The notes beneath the pieces were generated by a model. The model ran no database searches, was not told the DNA's origin, and saw nothing but the letters and a program-made list of their open reading frames with translations. This document shows positions 1 to 9,551 of a stretch of 64,000 nt of DNA, piece by piece. Source of the DNA: Halichondria panicea (lineage: Eukaryota; Porifera; Demospongiae; Suberitida; Halichondriidae). Within the stretch, counting starts at the first letter, position 1. The number at the start of each line of letters is the position of its first letter. The translations under genes and the position numbers were made by a program. Location: positions 1,488,001-1,552,000 of the forward strand of contig NC_087381.1 in NCBI RefSeq assembly GCF_963675165.1, written 5' to 3'.

Positions 1-1381
1 AACCTTGGTAGCAGTTGACAAACATGTCAAGACGTTGACGTTGAATTTTCAAAACATTGAGATATTTCTGGAACCATTTCATTGGATATACAATCAGAAA
101 CACTATAGGAAGTATTACAACAAAAACTCCGACAAACAAAGCTACTATTGCGTACGGAAGATGGTCATGTCCAAAGTATTCCACTGTGGCATCATAGTAA
201 AGGACATACTTTATAACATATTCTCTGCTGTTCGGCTTCAGTACATACATTGTAGTAAATATTAGCAAATCAACAGTAGTGTTGAGAAATTTTAAGTAGG
301 AGAGTAAAAAGAAGGTAGCAAAAGCATTCACAATCGATCCTTCCATATCCCAGTTTTGACCAACTAAACTGAAAACTTTATGAAAAGGTCTCCACAACCA
401 AACAACTATACGCACATCACGGCTATGCAAACTAATGAGAAAGTAAGTCAGAATAACCAGTACCAATGGATAAAAGGCAATAGCATAATCCAAAGCAAAC
501 ACTTGTATTTGACTAATGTCCATTGCACAAATAGGTGGAATGACGGTACGAAAGAAATCCAAATTCCAGATACCATAAAAGCTACCTAAAGCTTTAGTAA
601 ATTTTTCAATATAAACTAATTTCTTTGAAACAACGGAAAGAAAAGCTCTTGAGGCTATAGGTGAAAAGATTCCTTGGGACAAGCCAATGAACAACTTCAG
701 CAAAGGATAAGTTCCGTTAAATTTAAACAGGACAATGAAGAAAAAGAAGAATGTTAATGGAATGTAAGCAACTGCTATGTACTTGATCCAGTTGTAGGTC
801 ATGTTCTCTCCTGTGCAGTTCATGCATTTCATTTCATATGAGTACAAGAGTGGTGAATATCCCGGTAGACACTTCCCACATAGTGTTGAATCGCGGTTCA
901 TATTTCCACAAGAGTATGAATTAAGATTGTCTGTGTTATTTGGAAGTGGATAAAACACAGTGTCCGTTTTATGTCCGCAACCATACACACATCTTCCTAG
1001 TTGAGTTTCATTGCTCTCACTATCGTAAGTCATACAATAGCAATCTAGAATGGATGTCCTGCTGATTTCAACATCACATAGTACAGAGTGAAGTGGAATG
1101 TTACTACATTCACATTTTCCATTTGTTGAATTACGAAACATCCAAGGATAACAATCCAGGTCATGATCTTCGATCACTGTTGAACCAATAGACTTCTTTG
1201 AGCTGAGATCTTTTATTAAACCAGCTGGTGTCGTTGATGTAATTTCACATGGTATTTGTATCTTTGTCCAGCAAGTATTGTTATCCACTGCTTCAGTGTT
1301 TGCTTCTACTGGTACAGAATTAGCAGTAGCAATCATAAGATGAGAGGAGATTGTTAACATTAGGAGGTAATAGAACTCCAT
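1..1381 (-). CDS. Array copy 1: multi-pass membrane protein with Cys-rich ectodomain (3' part beyond window)
   Basis: Reading the minus strand from the ATG at 1381-1379 gives 460 uninterrupted codons, which run off the left edge inside the loop before the YKDGTNGT motif. About 190 C-terminal residues of a normal copy are therefore unseen. The signal peptide begins MEFYYLLMLT, and the ectodomain has the family Cys pattern. The membrane part carries the KKLVYIEKF variant otherwise seen only in the copy at 14362, its closest relative here. It is the only full-type copy in minus orientation, so it and the array to its right are divergent. No defect is visible in the part present. The family role is unknown; see the copy at 9552 for the architecture. 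Confidence 0.85.
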   Translation of the reverse strand, partial: MEFYYLLMLTISSHLMIATANSVPVEANTEAVDNNTCWTKIQIPCEITSTTPAGLIKDLSSKKSIGSTVIEDHDLDCYPWMFRNSTNGKCECSNIPLHSVLCDVEISRTSILDCYCMTYDSESNETQLGRCVYGCGHKTDTVFYPLPNNTDNLNSYSCGNMNRDSTLCGKCLPGYSPLLYSYEMKCMNCTGENMTYNWIKYIAVAYIPLTFFFFFIVLFKFNGTYPLLKLFIGLSQGIFSPIASRAFLSVVSKKLVYIEKFTKALGSFYGIWNLDFFRTVIPPICAMDISQIQVFALDYAIAFYPLVLVILTYFLISLHSRDVRIVVWLWRPFHKVFSLVGQNWDMEGSIVNAFATFFLLSYLKFLNTTVDLLIFTTMYVLKPNSREYVIKYVLYYDATVEYFGHDHLPYAIVALFVGVFVVILPIVFLIVYPMKWFQKYLNVLKIQRQRLDMFVNCYQG

Positions 1382-1449
1382 ATCTAAATCTTATAACTGA
1401 GGGATCTTGTTCTCTATTCGGTAAGCGTAAGCCTATTTAGTAGAGCACC
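1382..1449 (-). promoter_or_regulatory. Flank type A conserved 5' block of copy 1
   Basis: A roughly 68-bp block directly upstream of the ATG reads, on the minus strand, GGTGCTCTACTAAATAGG, then CTTACCGAATAGAG, then CCCTCAGTTATAAGATTTAG. The same block precedes the copies starting at 7458, 14362, 39428 and 51275 and, degraded, the stub at 27738. Conservation against the coding start suggests a proximal promoter or 5' UTR. The identity also reflects duplication history, so function is inference. Confidence 0.4.
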
Positions 1450-1650
1450 AGCGTTCCACTGGTCAAATGTATTGCTTTGGAGATGAAAGTGAAACAGTAA
1501 ACAATAATAGAATGTTTCATTTATGTATTGCACGGAATTTTAATTATGAATACTCTGTTTTCTTTCGTCTGTATGTCTAGTCAACTGAAATAGTCAATCA
1601 ACTGAAATAGTCAACTTGTGTATATGCATTCAATTAAGCCCAAATAGGAT

Positions 1651-1788
1651 GTTTTCGTGGTTGCTGCTTGCACTGCAGGTAAAGGTAGGCAGGTCCCTTC
1701 CATTCGTGGGTAAAATATTCGTGGTCAGACCGTCAATCACGAAAACCACGAATATTTTGCCCCACGAAAATTACCCGCTATACGGTAT
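1651..1788 (-). repeat. Truncated copy of the ATACCG-ended MITE
   Basis: Matches, in reverse orientation, the first two thirds of the 212-bp element at 7065-7276: the end ATACCGTATAGCGGGTAATT, the internal CCACGAATATTTTGCC arms and the CTGCAGTGCAAGCAGC core. The other terminal repeat is missing. An apparent 130-residue plus-strand reading frame across this stretch and the next element (1616-2008) is judged fortuitous. Confidence 0.7.
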
Positions 1789-2247
1789 ATTATATAAAGC
1801 CTCGATCCCAGGCCGAGTTTTCGCTTTTATAACGGTTAGGCGAACAACTAGGCCTGGTACTAGTTGTCTGCGCATGCGTCAGTCGTTGTCAGATTCTGAC
1901 AAATGGATATTCTCGTTCACTTTCGTGACATTTATATTCGTGTACTATCGTGTACTAGAAGTCAGTTCCCGTTTTATCATTATTGGAATCGATTGGAATG
2001 GCTCTTAGCTGAAGCTTCTCTCTTCTCTGAAGCTTATTCTGAAGACTGAACAACAAGGGAAGAGGTATAAAGCTTTGTCAAGCTTGTTAAGGTCAGATAT
2101 TTTTGTGTGGGCCCTATGGCTATGCTATCAAGTCTTGTTCATGTTTGGCAAGATCTACCGGTAGGTAGACTATAGTTTCATCATTAATATGGTGGATCAA
2201 GTGAAGAGTGTGAGAACTTGGTGCTGCCATCATCAGCTCGTCGACAA

Positions 2248-2308
2248 TGACACTATAACCTGTTTAATACATATGTATTACATATGTATTAAACAGGTTA
2301 TAGTGTCA
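2248..2308. repeat. Perfect 28-bp inverted repeat with 5-nt loop
   Basis: Arms 2248-2275 and 2281-2308 are exact reverse complements (TGACACTATAACC outward, CATATG next to the loop). It lies inside the 1798-2949 element and may be a nested foldback or an internal structural site. Confidence 0.8.
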
Positions 2309-2726
2309 ACAGTATATAGATCTACACGTATTTAGAATGTCTACTTCTCTGTACAGGAGCAATGGCTAATATCCAGCTATCCCAACAGTGCTCCTCTTGG
2401 CTATACTAACGAACGAGACTGGACAGTTTGAGGTAAAGGTTTAACCATCTTTGGTTTCTTTTAATATTGTCCTATGCTCACAGGACTGGAGTATGACCTG
2501 CTCATTCGAGCGTTGCTGGATAGCTCAGAGACATCAAGAGAATCTACGTTTTCTCAAGCAAAATTTAACTGAGCTACGAGTTGGGGCCTAGAATCAGAGA
2601 AGTCCAGCAGCCTGCTAAATCTTTTTGAAACGTAATTTGAAGGCATTCAATCATCCTGAAGTTGTCCTGGGTCACTGTAATTGTGCTGCAGCACAACTGG
2701 CAACTCCCCAGGCCTTTGTGAAGCAG

Positions 2727-2799
2727 CTCCCTATGTGCACCTTTTGTGTACTCCCTATGTGCATCTTTTGTGTACTCACTCTGTGCATTTTTCTGTGTA
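2727..2799. repeat. Three 24-25-bp tandem units
   Basis: Units begin at 2727, 2751 and 2775 (CTCCCTATGTGCACC and variants, each ending TTTTGTGTA or similar). The first two differ at one base and the third is more divergent. Reading frames through it are low-complexity and not credible as genes. Confidence 0.75.
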
Positions 2800-2961
2800 C
2801 AAATTTCGATTGTTGATTTATTAAATATTTTTGCCAACCACAAATAATTTTATACAATGAAAATTTGACGCATGCGCAGACAACTAGTACCAGGCCCAGT
2901 TGTTCGCCTAACCGTTATAAAAGCGAAAACTCGGCCTGGGATCGAGGCTATTTAAAATGAT

Positions 2962-3225
2962 ATGGAGTTCTATTACCTCCTAATGTTAGCACTCTATTCA
3001 TATCTTATGATTGCTACTGCTAATTCTTCACCAGTAGAAGCATGCAAACACTGAAGCAGTGGATAACAATACTTGCTGGACAAAGATACAAACATCCTGT
3101 GAAACTTTATCAGCTAGTTTATTGAGTTCAGTGAAGGTTATTGGCTCAACGATAATGAAGATCATGACAAGGATTGTTATCCATTTCGTAATCCCAGAAA
3201 TGAAAAATGTGAATGTAGTAGCATT
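2962..3225 (+). pseudogene. Orphan 5' stub of an array gene
   Basis: Starts ATGGAGTTCTATTACC and follows the family signal peptide and the CWTK region up to the GKCEC block. It carries a 4-nt insertion near 3045 (frame lost after PVEA) and several small deletions, including the WMF codons. Similarity stops at 3225, where the long intergenic repeat begins. A second stub with the same ending is at 31175. Confidence 0.8.
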
Positions 3226-4092
3226 AGGTGATGTCATTGTATATAAAGAGATGAATAATGGATATGGGTATAATTATAACACCAGAATCACTGTTAAGGA
3301 TGATGTAATCACTGTCAATTCTCACTACCCTGGAATAAGCGGTTGCTGATCTATATCACTGGTACTAGTCACTGCTGTATACACAGGACCATAGATAGCA
3401 GGGGGTGGGGCAATTACGGTCAATTACCCCCCTAGCATTCTAGATAGCATTGCAGGATGCATGATGGATGATCCACTAGTAGCAAAGAAACCTCCCGCAA
3501 TTTCTGCTTTAGTAAATGTAATTTTGCTAACAAACTCTATATAGGTACATGCAGTGGATTGCACAAGCACACTGCATATTATGTTTCCTCTTGTATATTA
3601 AACCTGATATTACGAAGAAGAAAAAAGGGGCCACCGCTGTAAATCTAAGCTATCTACGGACCTATACTGAGTATCTAGATCTATAATGACAGCTAGGCAA
3701 GTATCTTTTACTGATGTTAGTAACTCACATGTCTGTTTGAGTATACAGAAACAAACTTACAAAACGAAAATGAAATTACTGTATCCCCACACAGTAAGTT
3801 AGAAAAAAGCAAACCAACGGATGAGGCTTAAATGTTACTTAAAGCTGTATTTCATTTTTTCCCCTGTTCTCCCTATAATAATTATAGAGTCAACCTACTG
3901 CACTTAGAATATGCAAATTGCAATGATTTTATATCCACATGTAGATCACCTTGCTAGATCTATTATTGAATTAAATTAGCTCCAGTACATATTTTATGGC
4001 TTATATGCAATATCTGAATATAGTCGATTTGAACAACATTATTTGAGTCAGGCTAATAACAATAATTATATACATGTGCTTATTTTAAGCAT
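3226..4092 (+). repeat. Long intergenic repeat R1 (copy 1)
   Basis: Begins AGGTGATGTCATTGTATATA and runs to the upstream block of the gene at 4277. The same order of blocks (GAATAAGCGGTTGCTG, GGACCATAGATAGCAG, GGGGCCACCGCTGTAAATC, CACACAGTAAGTTAG) recurs at 19841, 31284 and 34584. No protein gene is visible. It has travelled with MDFFY-type genes during duplication. Confidence 0.75.
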
Positions 4093-4276
4093 ACACTATA
4101 TATGCTAGGCAAGCCTCTACTTACCGAACTCTCAGGTGAAATAAACAGAAGTTGATTATTATTTTAATTAAACGTACTGTTTTCAACTTCATTCACGTGT
4201 ATATCATGTGCAGGTGTCGCTATAATTAGTGGATTTACTCCATCAAAATATCAATAGCTATTATTAAGATATAGGC
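4093..4276 (+). promoter_or_regulatory. Flank type C upstream block with GAACTCTCAGGTGAAATA box
   Basis: A roughly 185-bp block ends in AAGATATAGGC just before the ATG and contains the box GAACTCTCAGGTGAAATA at 4126-4143. Near-identical blocks precede 32322, 35632 and 57843. A related box (GAACTATCAAGTGAAATA) lies upstream of several MEFLY-type copies. Function is inferred from recurrence only. Confidence 0.4.
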
Positions 4277-6231
4277 ATGGATTTCTTCTATCTTCTAATG
4301 TTAACACTCACTTCACTTCTTATGATTACTACTGCTAATTCTGTACCAGTAGAAGCAAACACTGAAGCAGTGGACAACAATACTTGCTGGACAAAGATAC
4401 AAATACCCTGTGAAACTTTATCAACAACACAAGCTAGTTTAATGAAAGATCTCAGCTCAAAGAAGTCTATTGGTTCAACAGTGATCGAAGATCATGACAT
4501 GGATTGTTATCCGTGGATGTTTCGTAATTCAACAAATGGAAAATGTGAATGTAGTAACATTCCACTTCACTCTGTACTATGTGATGTTGAAATCAGCAGG
4601 ACATCCATTCTTGATTGCTATTGTATGACTTACGATAGTGAGAGCAATGAAACTCAACTAGGAAGATGTGTGTATGGTTGCGGACATAAAACAGACACTG
4701 TCTTTTATACACTTCCAAACAGCACAGACGATCTTAATTCATACTCTTGTGGAAGACTGAACCGCGATTCAACACTGTGTGGGCAGTGTCTACCAGGATA
4801 TTCACCACTCTTGTACTCGTATGAAATGAAATGCATGAACTGCACGGGAGAGAACATGACCTACAACTGGATCAAGTACATAGCAGTTGCTTACATTCCA
4901 TTAACATTTTTCTTTTTCTTTGTCGTAATCTTTAAATTTAACGGAAATTCTCCTTTGCTGAAGTTGTTCATTAGTGTGTCCCAGGGAATCTCTTCACCCA
5001 TAATATAGTGGCAAGAGCTTTTCTTTCAGTTGTTTCAAGGAAAGCTTATATTGAGAATTTCACTAGTGCTTTAGGTAGCTTCTATGGTATCTGGAATTTG
5101 GATTTCTTTCGTACCGTCATTCCACCTATTTGTGCAATGGACATTAGTCAAATACAAGTGTTTGCTTTGGATTATGCTATTGCCTTTTATCCATTGGTAC
5201 TGGTTATTCTGACTTACTTTCTCATTAGTTTGCATAGCCGTGATGTACGTATAGTTGTTTGGTTGTGGAGACCTTTTCATAAGGTTTTCGGTTTAGTTAG
5301 TCAAAGCTGGGATATGGAAGGGTCAATTGTGAATGCTTTTGCTACCTTCTTTTTACTCTCCTACTTAAAGATTCTCAACACTACTACTGATTTGCTAATA
5401 TTTACGAAAATGTATGTACTGAAAGACAACAGCAAAGAATACGCTAAAAAGCATGTACTTTACTATGATGCCACAGTAGAATACTTGGGACAAGAACATC
5501 TTCCGTACGCAATAGTAGCTTTGTTTGTCGGAGTTTTCATTGTAATACTTCCTATAGTGTTTCTGATTGTATATCCAATGAAATGGTTTCAGAAATTTCT
5601 CAATGCTTTGAAAATTCAGCGTCAACGCCTTGACATGTTTGTCAACTGCTACCAAGGTTACTACAAGGACGGAACAAATGGTACCAGAGATTATCAATGG
5701 TTTTCTGTGTCATACTTCATATTTCAGCTGATTATGTTCGTACTATTCACAGTCACGCAAAGTATCTATTGTTTTTCTATTGGAGCGTTATTCACAGTTA
5801 CTCTCATATTTATGCACCTTTCATAACGACCATACAAGGAAGAATTCAAAGTTTACGACATAACAGATGCCTTAATGCTACTAAGTATGAGTGGAGTGTT
5901 CATTATGGCAATCGCAGGAGATGAAGCTGACATCAAAGCTTCTTACTTCAGTACATTTTCTTATTCATTTCTAGCACTCCTTGGAATTATCCCGATAATC
6001 TACTTTCTTGTAGTAACTATTTGGTGGCTCCTGGTAAAGAAACAACTCAAAACTTGGTGCATCAGCAAACTTCGTAGCTTTCGAGCTCAGCCTGAAATCC
6101 CACAAATTGAAGAGTCGTTTTCAGACAGTGATATTCCACACAGGTTGGAAAATCCATCAGATTACTCATCACCAAATACCCCACTGATTTCTGCCACTGG
6201 AAAAGATGCAAAGTATGGCTCCGTTGCTTGA
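4277..6231 (+). pseudogene. Array copy 2: full-length but disrupted
   Basis: Covers the whole family length. Relative to the copy at 9552, a net 5-nt insertion at about 5001-5008 (between CCCAT and GGCAAG) makes a stop after SPI and shifts the frame. A T-to-A change at 5824-5826 then gives TAA in the conserved LSLRPYKEEF segment. The rest is nearly identical to 9552-11504 from about residue 98 onward, while the first third matches the MDFFY type with KDLSSKKSIGST. It is therefore a mosaic. The reading frame downstream of the stop (to 6231, ending GSVA) is otherwise intact, so inactivation looks recent; assembly error at two sites is less likely. Confidence 0.85.
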
Positions 6232-7064
6232 AGTGTCATTCCAGAGCCATGGTTGTAATGCTAAAGTTGACTGTACGGAAAGTGTAGCTTCCCTTCACAT
6301 ACAAGTATATAGGTGTTTGTGCACAGTGCACAACTATAGTGGTAGAGACAACATGTCATAATTATTAATTTTCCTAGAGCACTACAGTGCAAAACCCTCA
6401 GTGTTAGTCGAGGTTGAATAGCTTTATAAGTGACAGAAAATATAGTTATTGTTACTGCATGAGTCATCGATATAATAATTCAGTATCATATATATAGTTG
6501 ATGTACAATTCTTGCAACTTTATATTGTTCTACTATATTATAGGTAGTCCACCAGTATTGAGTCTTCACATGGAAATAACAGGGCTCCTCCACATGGTAT
6601 ACGTGCATGTATGGAATGTGCTTGGCTAAGATTGACTTAGTCTCATGTACCTCAGATGTAATGTTTTGTTACTACTATAATTTATTGGTCATTTGTTTCG
6701 TGCATATGTATATAGCCTCGTTCGGCCTGGGAACAAGGCTAATGCTAATTAATCTTAAAAAATTGAGATTCTCGTGTGATATCTCCTCTGGTACATGTGT
6801 GCATGGCGAAAACGCGTTCGAAAGTGAATATCATTAAGTACAATGAAAATCTTAGCAGCACTTAGCAGTTTGACATAGCATAATTTGCATACCAGAATCC
6901 GCATAGTAAGACGCTCCATCGCCGCATGTGCTCCTGGTATACGTTAAGAGACTTTTTATGACAAATTGGTTTAGTACCTCGTATATAGTCTGTCTGAACA
7001 TAGTATTAGCAAGATTGTTGAAACTCACCGTCACTGCATATATCAATGGGTTTCATTATATAAT
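6232..7064 (+). other. 3' flank duplicated with 11505-12390; no gene seen
   Basis: Nearly base-for-base the same as the 3' flank of the copy at 9552. It contains the ghost of an extended C-terminus (GTGTCATTCCAGAGCC), a small palindrome with tips TAGCCTCG and CAAGGCTA at about 6714-6741, and remnants of the foldback element better preserved at 38774. Short frames are not credible genes. Confidence 0.6.
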
Positions 7065-7276
7065 ATACCGTATAGTGGGTAATTTTCGTGGGGCAAAATA
7101 TTTGTGGTTTTCGTGATTGACGGTCTGACAACGAATATTTTACCCACGAATGAAGCGACCTTGCCTACCTTTACCTGCAGTGCAAGCAGCAACCACGAAA
7201 ACATTATCTACCAAATGACTAAATACTGCTCAACCACGAATATTTTGTCCTCCAAAAATTACCCGCTAGACGGTAT
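7065..7276. repeat. 212-bp MITE (ATACCG family), complete
   Basis: The left end ATACCGTATAGTGGGTAATT and the right end AAATTACCCGCTAGACGGTAT form terminal inverted repeats. Internal CACGAATATTTT motifs occur in both orientations. There is no coding capacity. The paralogous copy at 12391-12602 occupies the same duplicated block, while the related block near 50950 lacks it. Confidence 0.8.
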
Positions 7277-7389
7277 ATATAGCATTTTTAAATTAGTGAC
7301 ATCTTGTAATAATTATTAATGGTATACACACAGCGGAATTTTCATGATGGTATTACGCAATGTAGCGTAAGGATATAATTTAGCCCTTA

Positions 7390-7457
7390 GGTGCTCTACT
7401 AAATAGACTTACGCTTACCGAATAGAGAACAAGATCCCTCAGTTATAAGATTTAGAT
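7390..7457 (+). promoter_or_regulatory. Flank type A conserved 5' block
   Basis: Same 68-bp block as upstream of 14362, ending CAGTTATAAGATTTAGAT at the ATG. It begins exactly where similarity to the 12.7-kb duplicate ends (7391 against 12710), so it marks a recombination junction. Confidence 0.4.
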
Positions 7458-8307
7458 ATGGAGTTCTATTACCTCCTAATGTTAACAACCTCCTCTCATC
7501 TTGTGATTGCTACTGCTAATTCTGTACCAGTAGAAGTAAACACTGAAGTAGTGGATAACAATACTTGCTGGACAACGGTACAAATACCCTGTGAAACTTC
7601 ACCAACCACACAAACTGGTTTAAGAAGAAGTATCAGCTCAGAGAAGTTCATTGGCTCAAAGGTAATCGAAGATCGTTACATGGATTGTTATCCATGGATG
7701 TTTCGTAATTCAATAAATGGAAAATGTGAATGTAGTAGCATTCCACATCACTCTGTACTTTGTGATGCTGAAATGGTTTTCTGTGACTTACTTTTTTCTT
7801 CAGCTGATTGTGTTCGTACTATTTACGTTCTCGCAAAGTATCTATTGTTTTTCTATCGCAGTGTTATTCATAATTACCCTCATGTTTATGCAACTCTCAC
7901 TACGACCATACAAGGAAGAATTCAAAGTGTACGACATAACAGATGCCTTCATGCTACTGATTCTTAGTGGAGTGTTCATTATGATAATCGCGGGAGATGA
8001 AGCTGACATCAAAGCTTCCTACTTTAGTCAATTTTCTTATTCATTTCTAGCCCTCATTGCAATTGTCCCGATAATCTACTTTCTTGTAGTAACTATTTGG
8101 TGGCTCTTGGTAAGGAAACAATTCAAAACTTGGTGCATAAACAAACTTCTTAGCTTTCGAGCTCAGCCTGAAACTCCACAAATTGAAGAGTCATTTTCAG
8201 AGAGTGATATTCCACACCGGTTAGAGAATCCATCAGATTACTCATCATCAAATACCTCGCTGATATCTGCCCCAGGAAAAGATTCGAAGTATGGCTCTGT
8301 TGCTTAA
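7458..8307 (+). pseudogene. Array copy 3: large internal deletion
   Basis: The first 104 or so codons (MEFYYLLMLT to SVLCDAE) are normal. The sequence then jumps within GCTGAAATGGTTTTC to the TM5 region (WFSVTYFF) of the family and continues to GSVA at 8307 in a different frame. About 370 codons covering most of the ectodomain and TM1-TM4 are lost, leaving a frameshift. The breakpoint shows at most 2 bp (AT) of microhomology. Both halves are otherwise well preserved and resemble the copy at 14362. Confidence 0.9.
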
Positions 8308-9345
8308 TTGTGCTGTATAGAGCCATGATTGTATGCTGAGTAGTAGATTGTACTGTCTGAAAGTGTAGCTTAAGCCTACACAAATAGGTGTTTGTGTACA
8401 GTGCACAGTATACATGCATAGAGACTATGTTTTTGTGTTCTTAAAAACTATATAGAGCGCAATAAAGTGCAACCCCCTCAGTGTTATTCGGATTCTATTT
8501 TGGTATGGGAACGTATGATGAAATAGTTATGGGTGTGAGCAGCCTCCACTACACACATTGCCTATAGCTATCTATAGTGCTATTAAATGAAGTTATAGGC
8601 TCCAAAAGAGTGTCATGTATAGAGCACGCATACATGCACACAACAATAAAATAATGGATAAAACAATCAACTATAAATATAAAATTATTATACACAAGAG
8701 TACCTGATATGAACTTATTTGTGGACCCACTATATAGCTATATTACAAGTTTTCAGGCCTGGTATAGTATGATGAAAGCACCGCGGGTACTGATACCTCG
8801 GCGGATGAATCAAAGCTACATAACATAAAGCCATAGGTATTGCTAATACACACGTGATACCATTTATCACGACAGAAGAGGTTTAAAGGTAAAGAACCTG
8901 CAGCGTACAAGCTGAGACCCACACATGAGAAGCAAGTGTTGTTGGCTATTTTATACATGCAGTTAACATAATAAATGCAGGTCGCAGGAAAAAAACATGT
9001 ACTATAGTGCACTTGACTTGTGTATACAACCGTTTTGACAACAGCAAAATCGATTAGTTAGTTCCACAACAACATTCTTTTCTACCCTCTTTCTGTCCCG
9101 AGTCCCCAACACTCACTCCTGGCACTGGAATGCTGATATGTGTTACACCGGCCTGTCCGTATCAACATTCTACACATGAAAACAAATTTGATACGACAAA
9201 CAAGTAAACCATAGAAATTATAGTCTATCTACGAACAATCAGTATTAATAGTCCATTTTGAATTTATTTGGGACCACTATCATAAATCTATTTAGCCACG
9301 CTGGTAAAATATACTATCCCAAAACGAGCCATAATTATCATAAAT
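8308..9345 (+). other. Intergenic block paired with 16306-17367
   Basis: The 3' flank of copy 3 and the spacer to the next gene match 16306-17367 with small indels, so copies 3 and 4 form a unit duplicated with the copies at 14362 and 17570. An AATAAA lies near 8461. No gene was found. Confidence 0.6.
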
Positions 9346-9363
9346 GAACTCTCAAGTGAAATA
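9346..9363 (+). promoter_or_regulatory. Flank type B box GAACTCTCAAGTGAAATA
   Basis: Lies about 206 bp before the ATG at 9552, preceded by CCCAAAACGAGCC and followed by TTACATGCAGGAGGTGC. It occurs with the same order upstream of 17570 and in part upstream of 23320, 24690, 28289 and 46285. The CAG near the end could be a 5' UTR splice acceptor; neither role is proven. Confidence 0.35.
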
Positions 9364-9551
9364 CAGACTCTATATTTTCAACTTCATTCCTTACATGCAG
9401 GAGGTGCTTGCTAGTAGATTATTATTTTATAAACTGTATTCAACTTCATTCACAATCTTATCATGTGCAGGTGTCACTATAGTGGACTTACCCCTACTCC
9501 ATGCATGAATGTAGAGAACAATAATTATTATAGTCAGTCTAAGAGATAGAT

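Larger units (their letters stand above)
1798..2949. mobile_element. 1.15-kb non-autonomous DNA element with about 80-bp terminal inverted repeats
   Basis: The segment beginning AGCCTCGATCCCAGGCCG at 1798 and continuing through GCGCATGCGTCA near 1880 is repeated as its reverse complement from about 2868 to 2949, ending TGGGATCGAGGCT. The arms include a TTATAAAAGCGAAAA stretch. The interior has no convincing protein gene, but holds a perfect hairpin (2248-2308) and a 24-bp tandem repeat (2727-2799). No clear target duplication was seen. The element lies between copy 1 and a gene stub and shares its tips with small palindromes elsewhere (22620, 6713). Confidence 0.75.

Noticed and set aside
1616-2008. 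130-codon plus-strand frame
   Set aside because: It spans a MITE fragment and the inverted end of another element, and its content is made of repeat sequence.
5008-5826. Separate 272-aa gene downstream of the 4277 stop
   Set aside because: It would have to start at a non-ATG codon in the middle of the family protein; it is the shifted remainder of the pseudogene.
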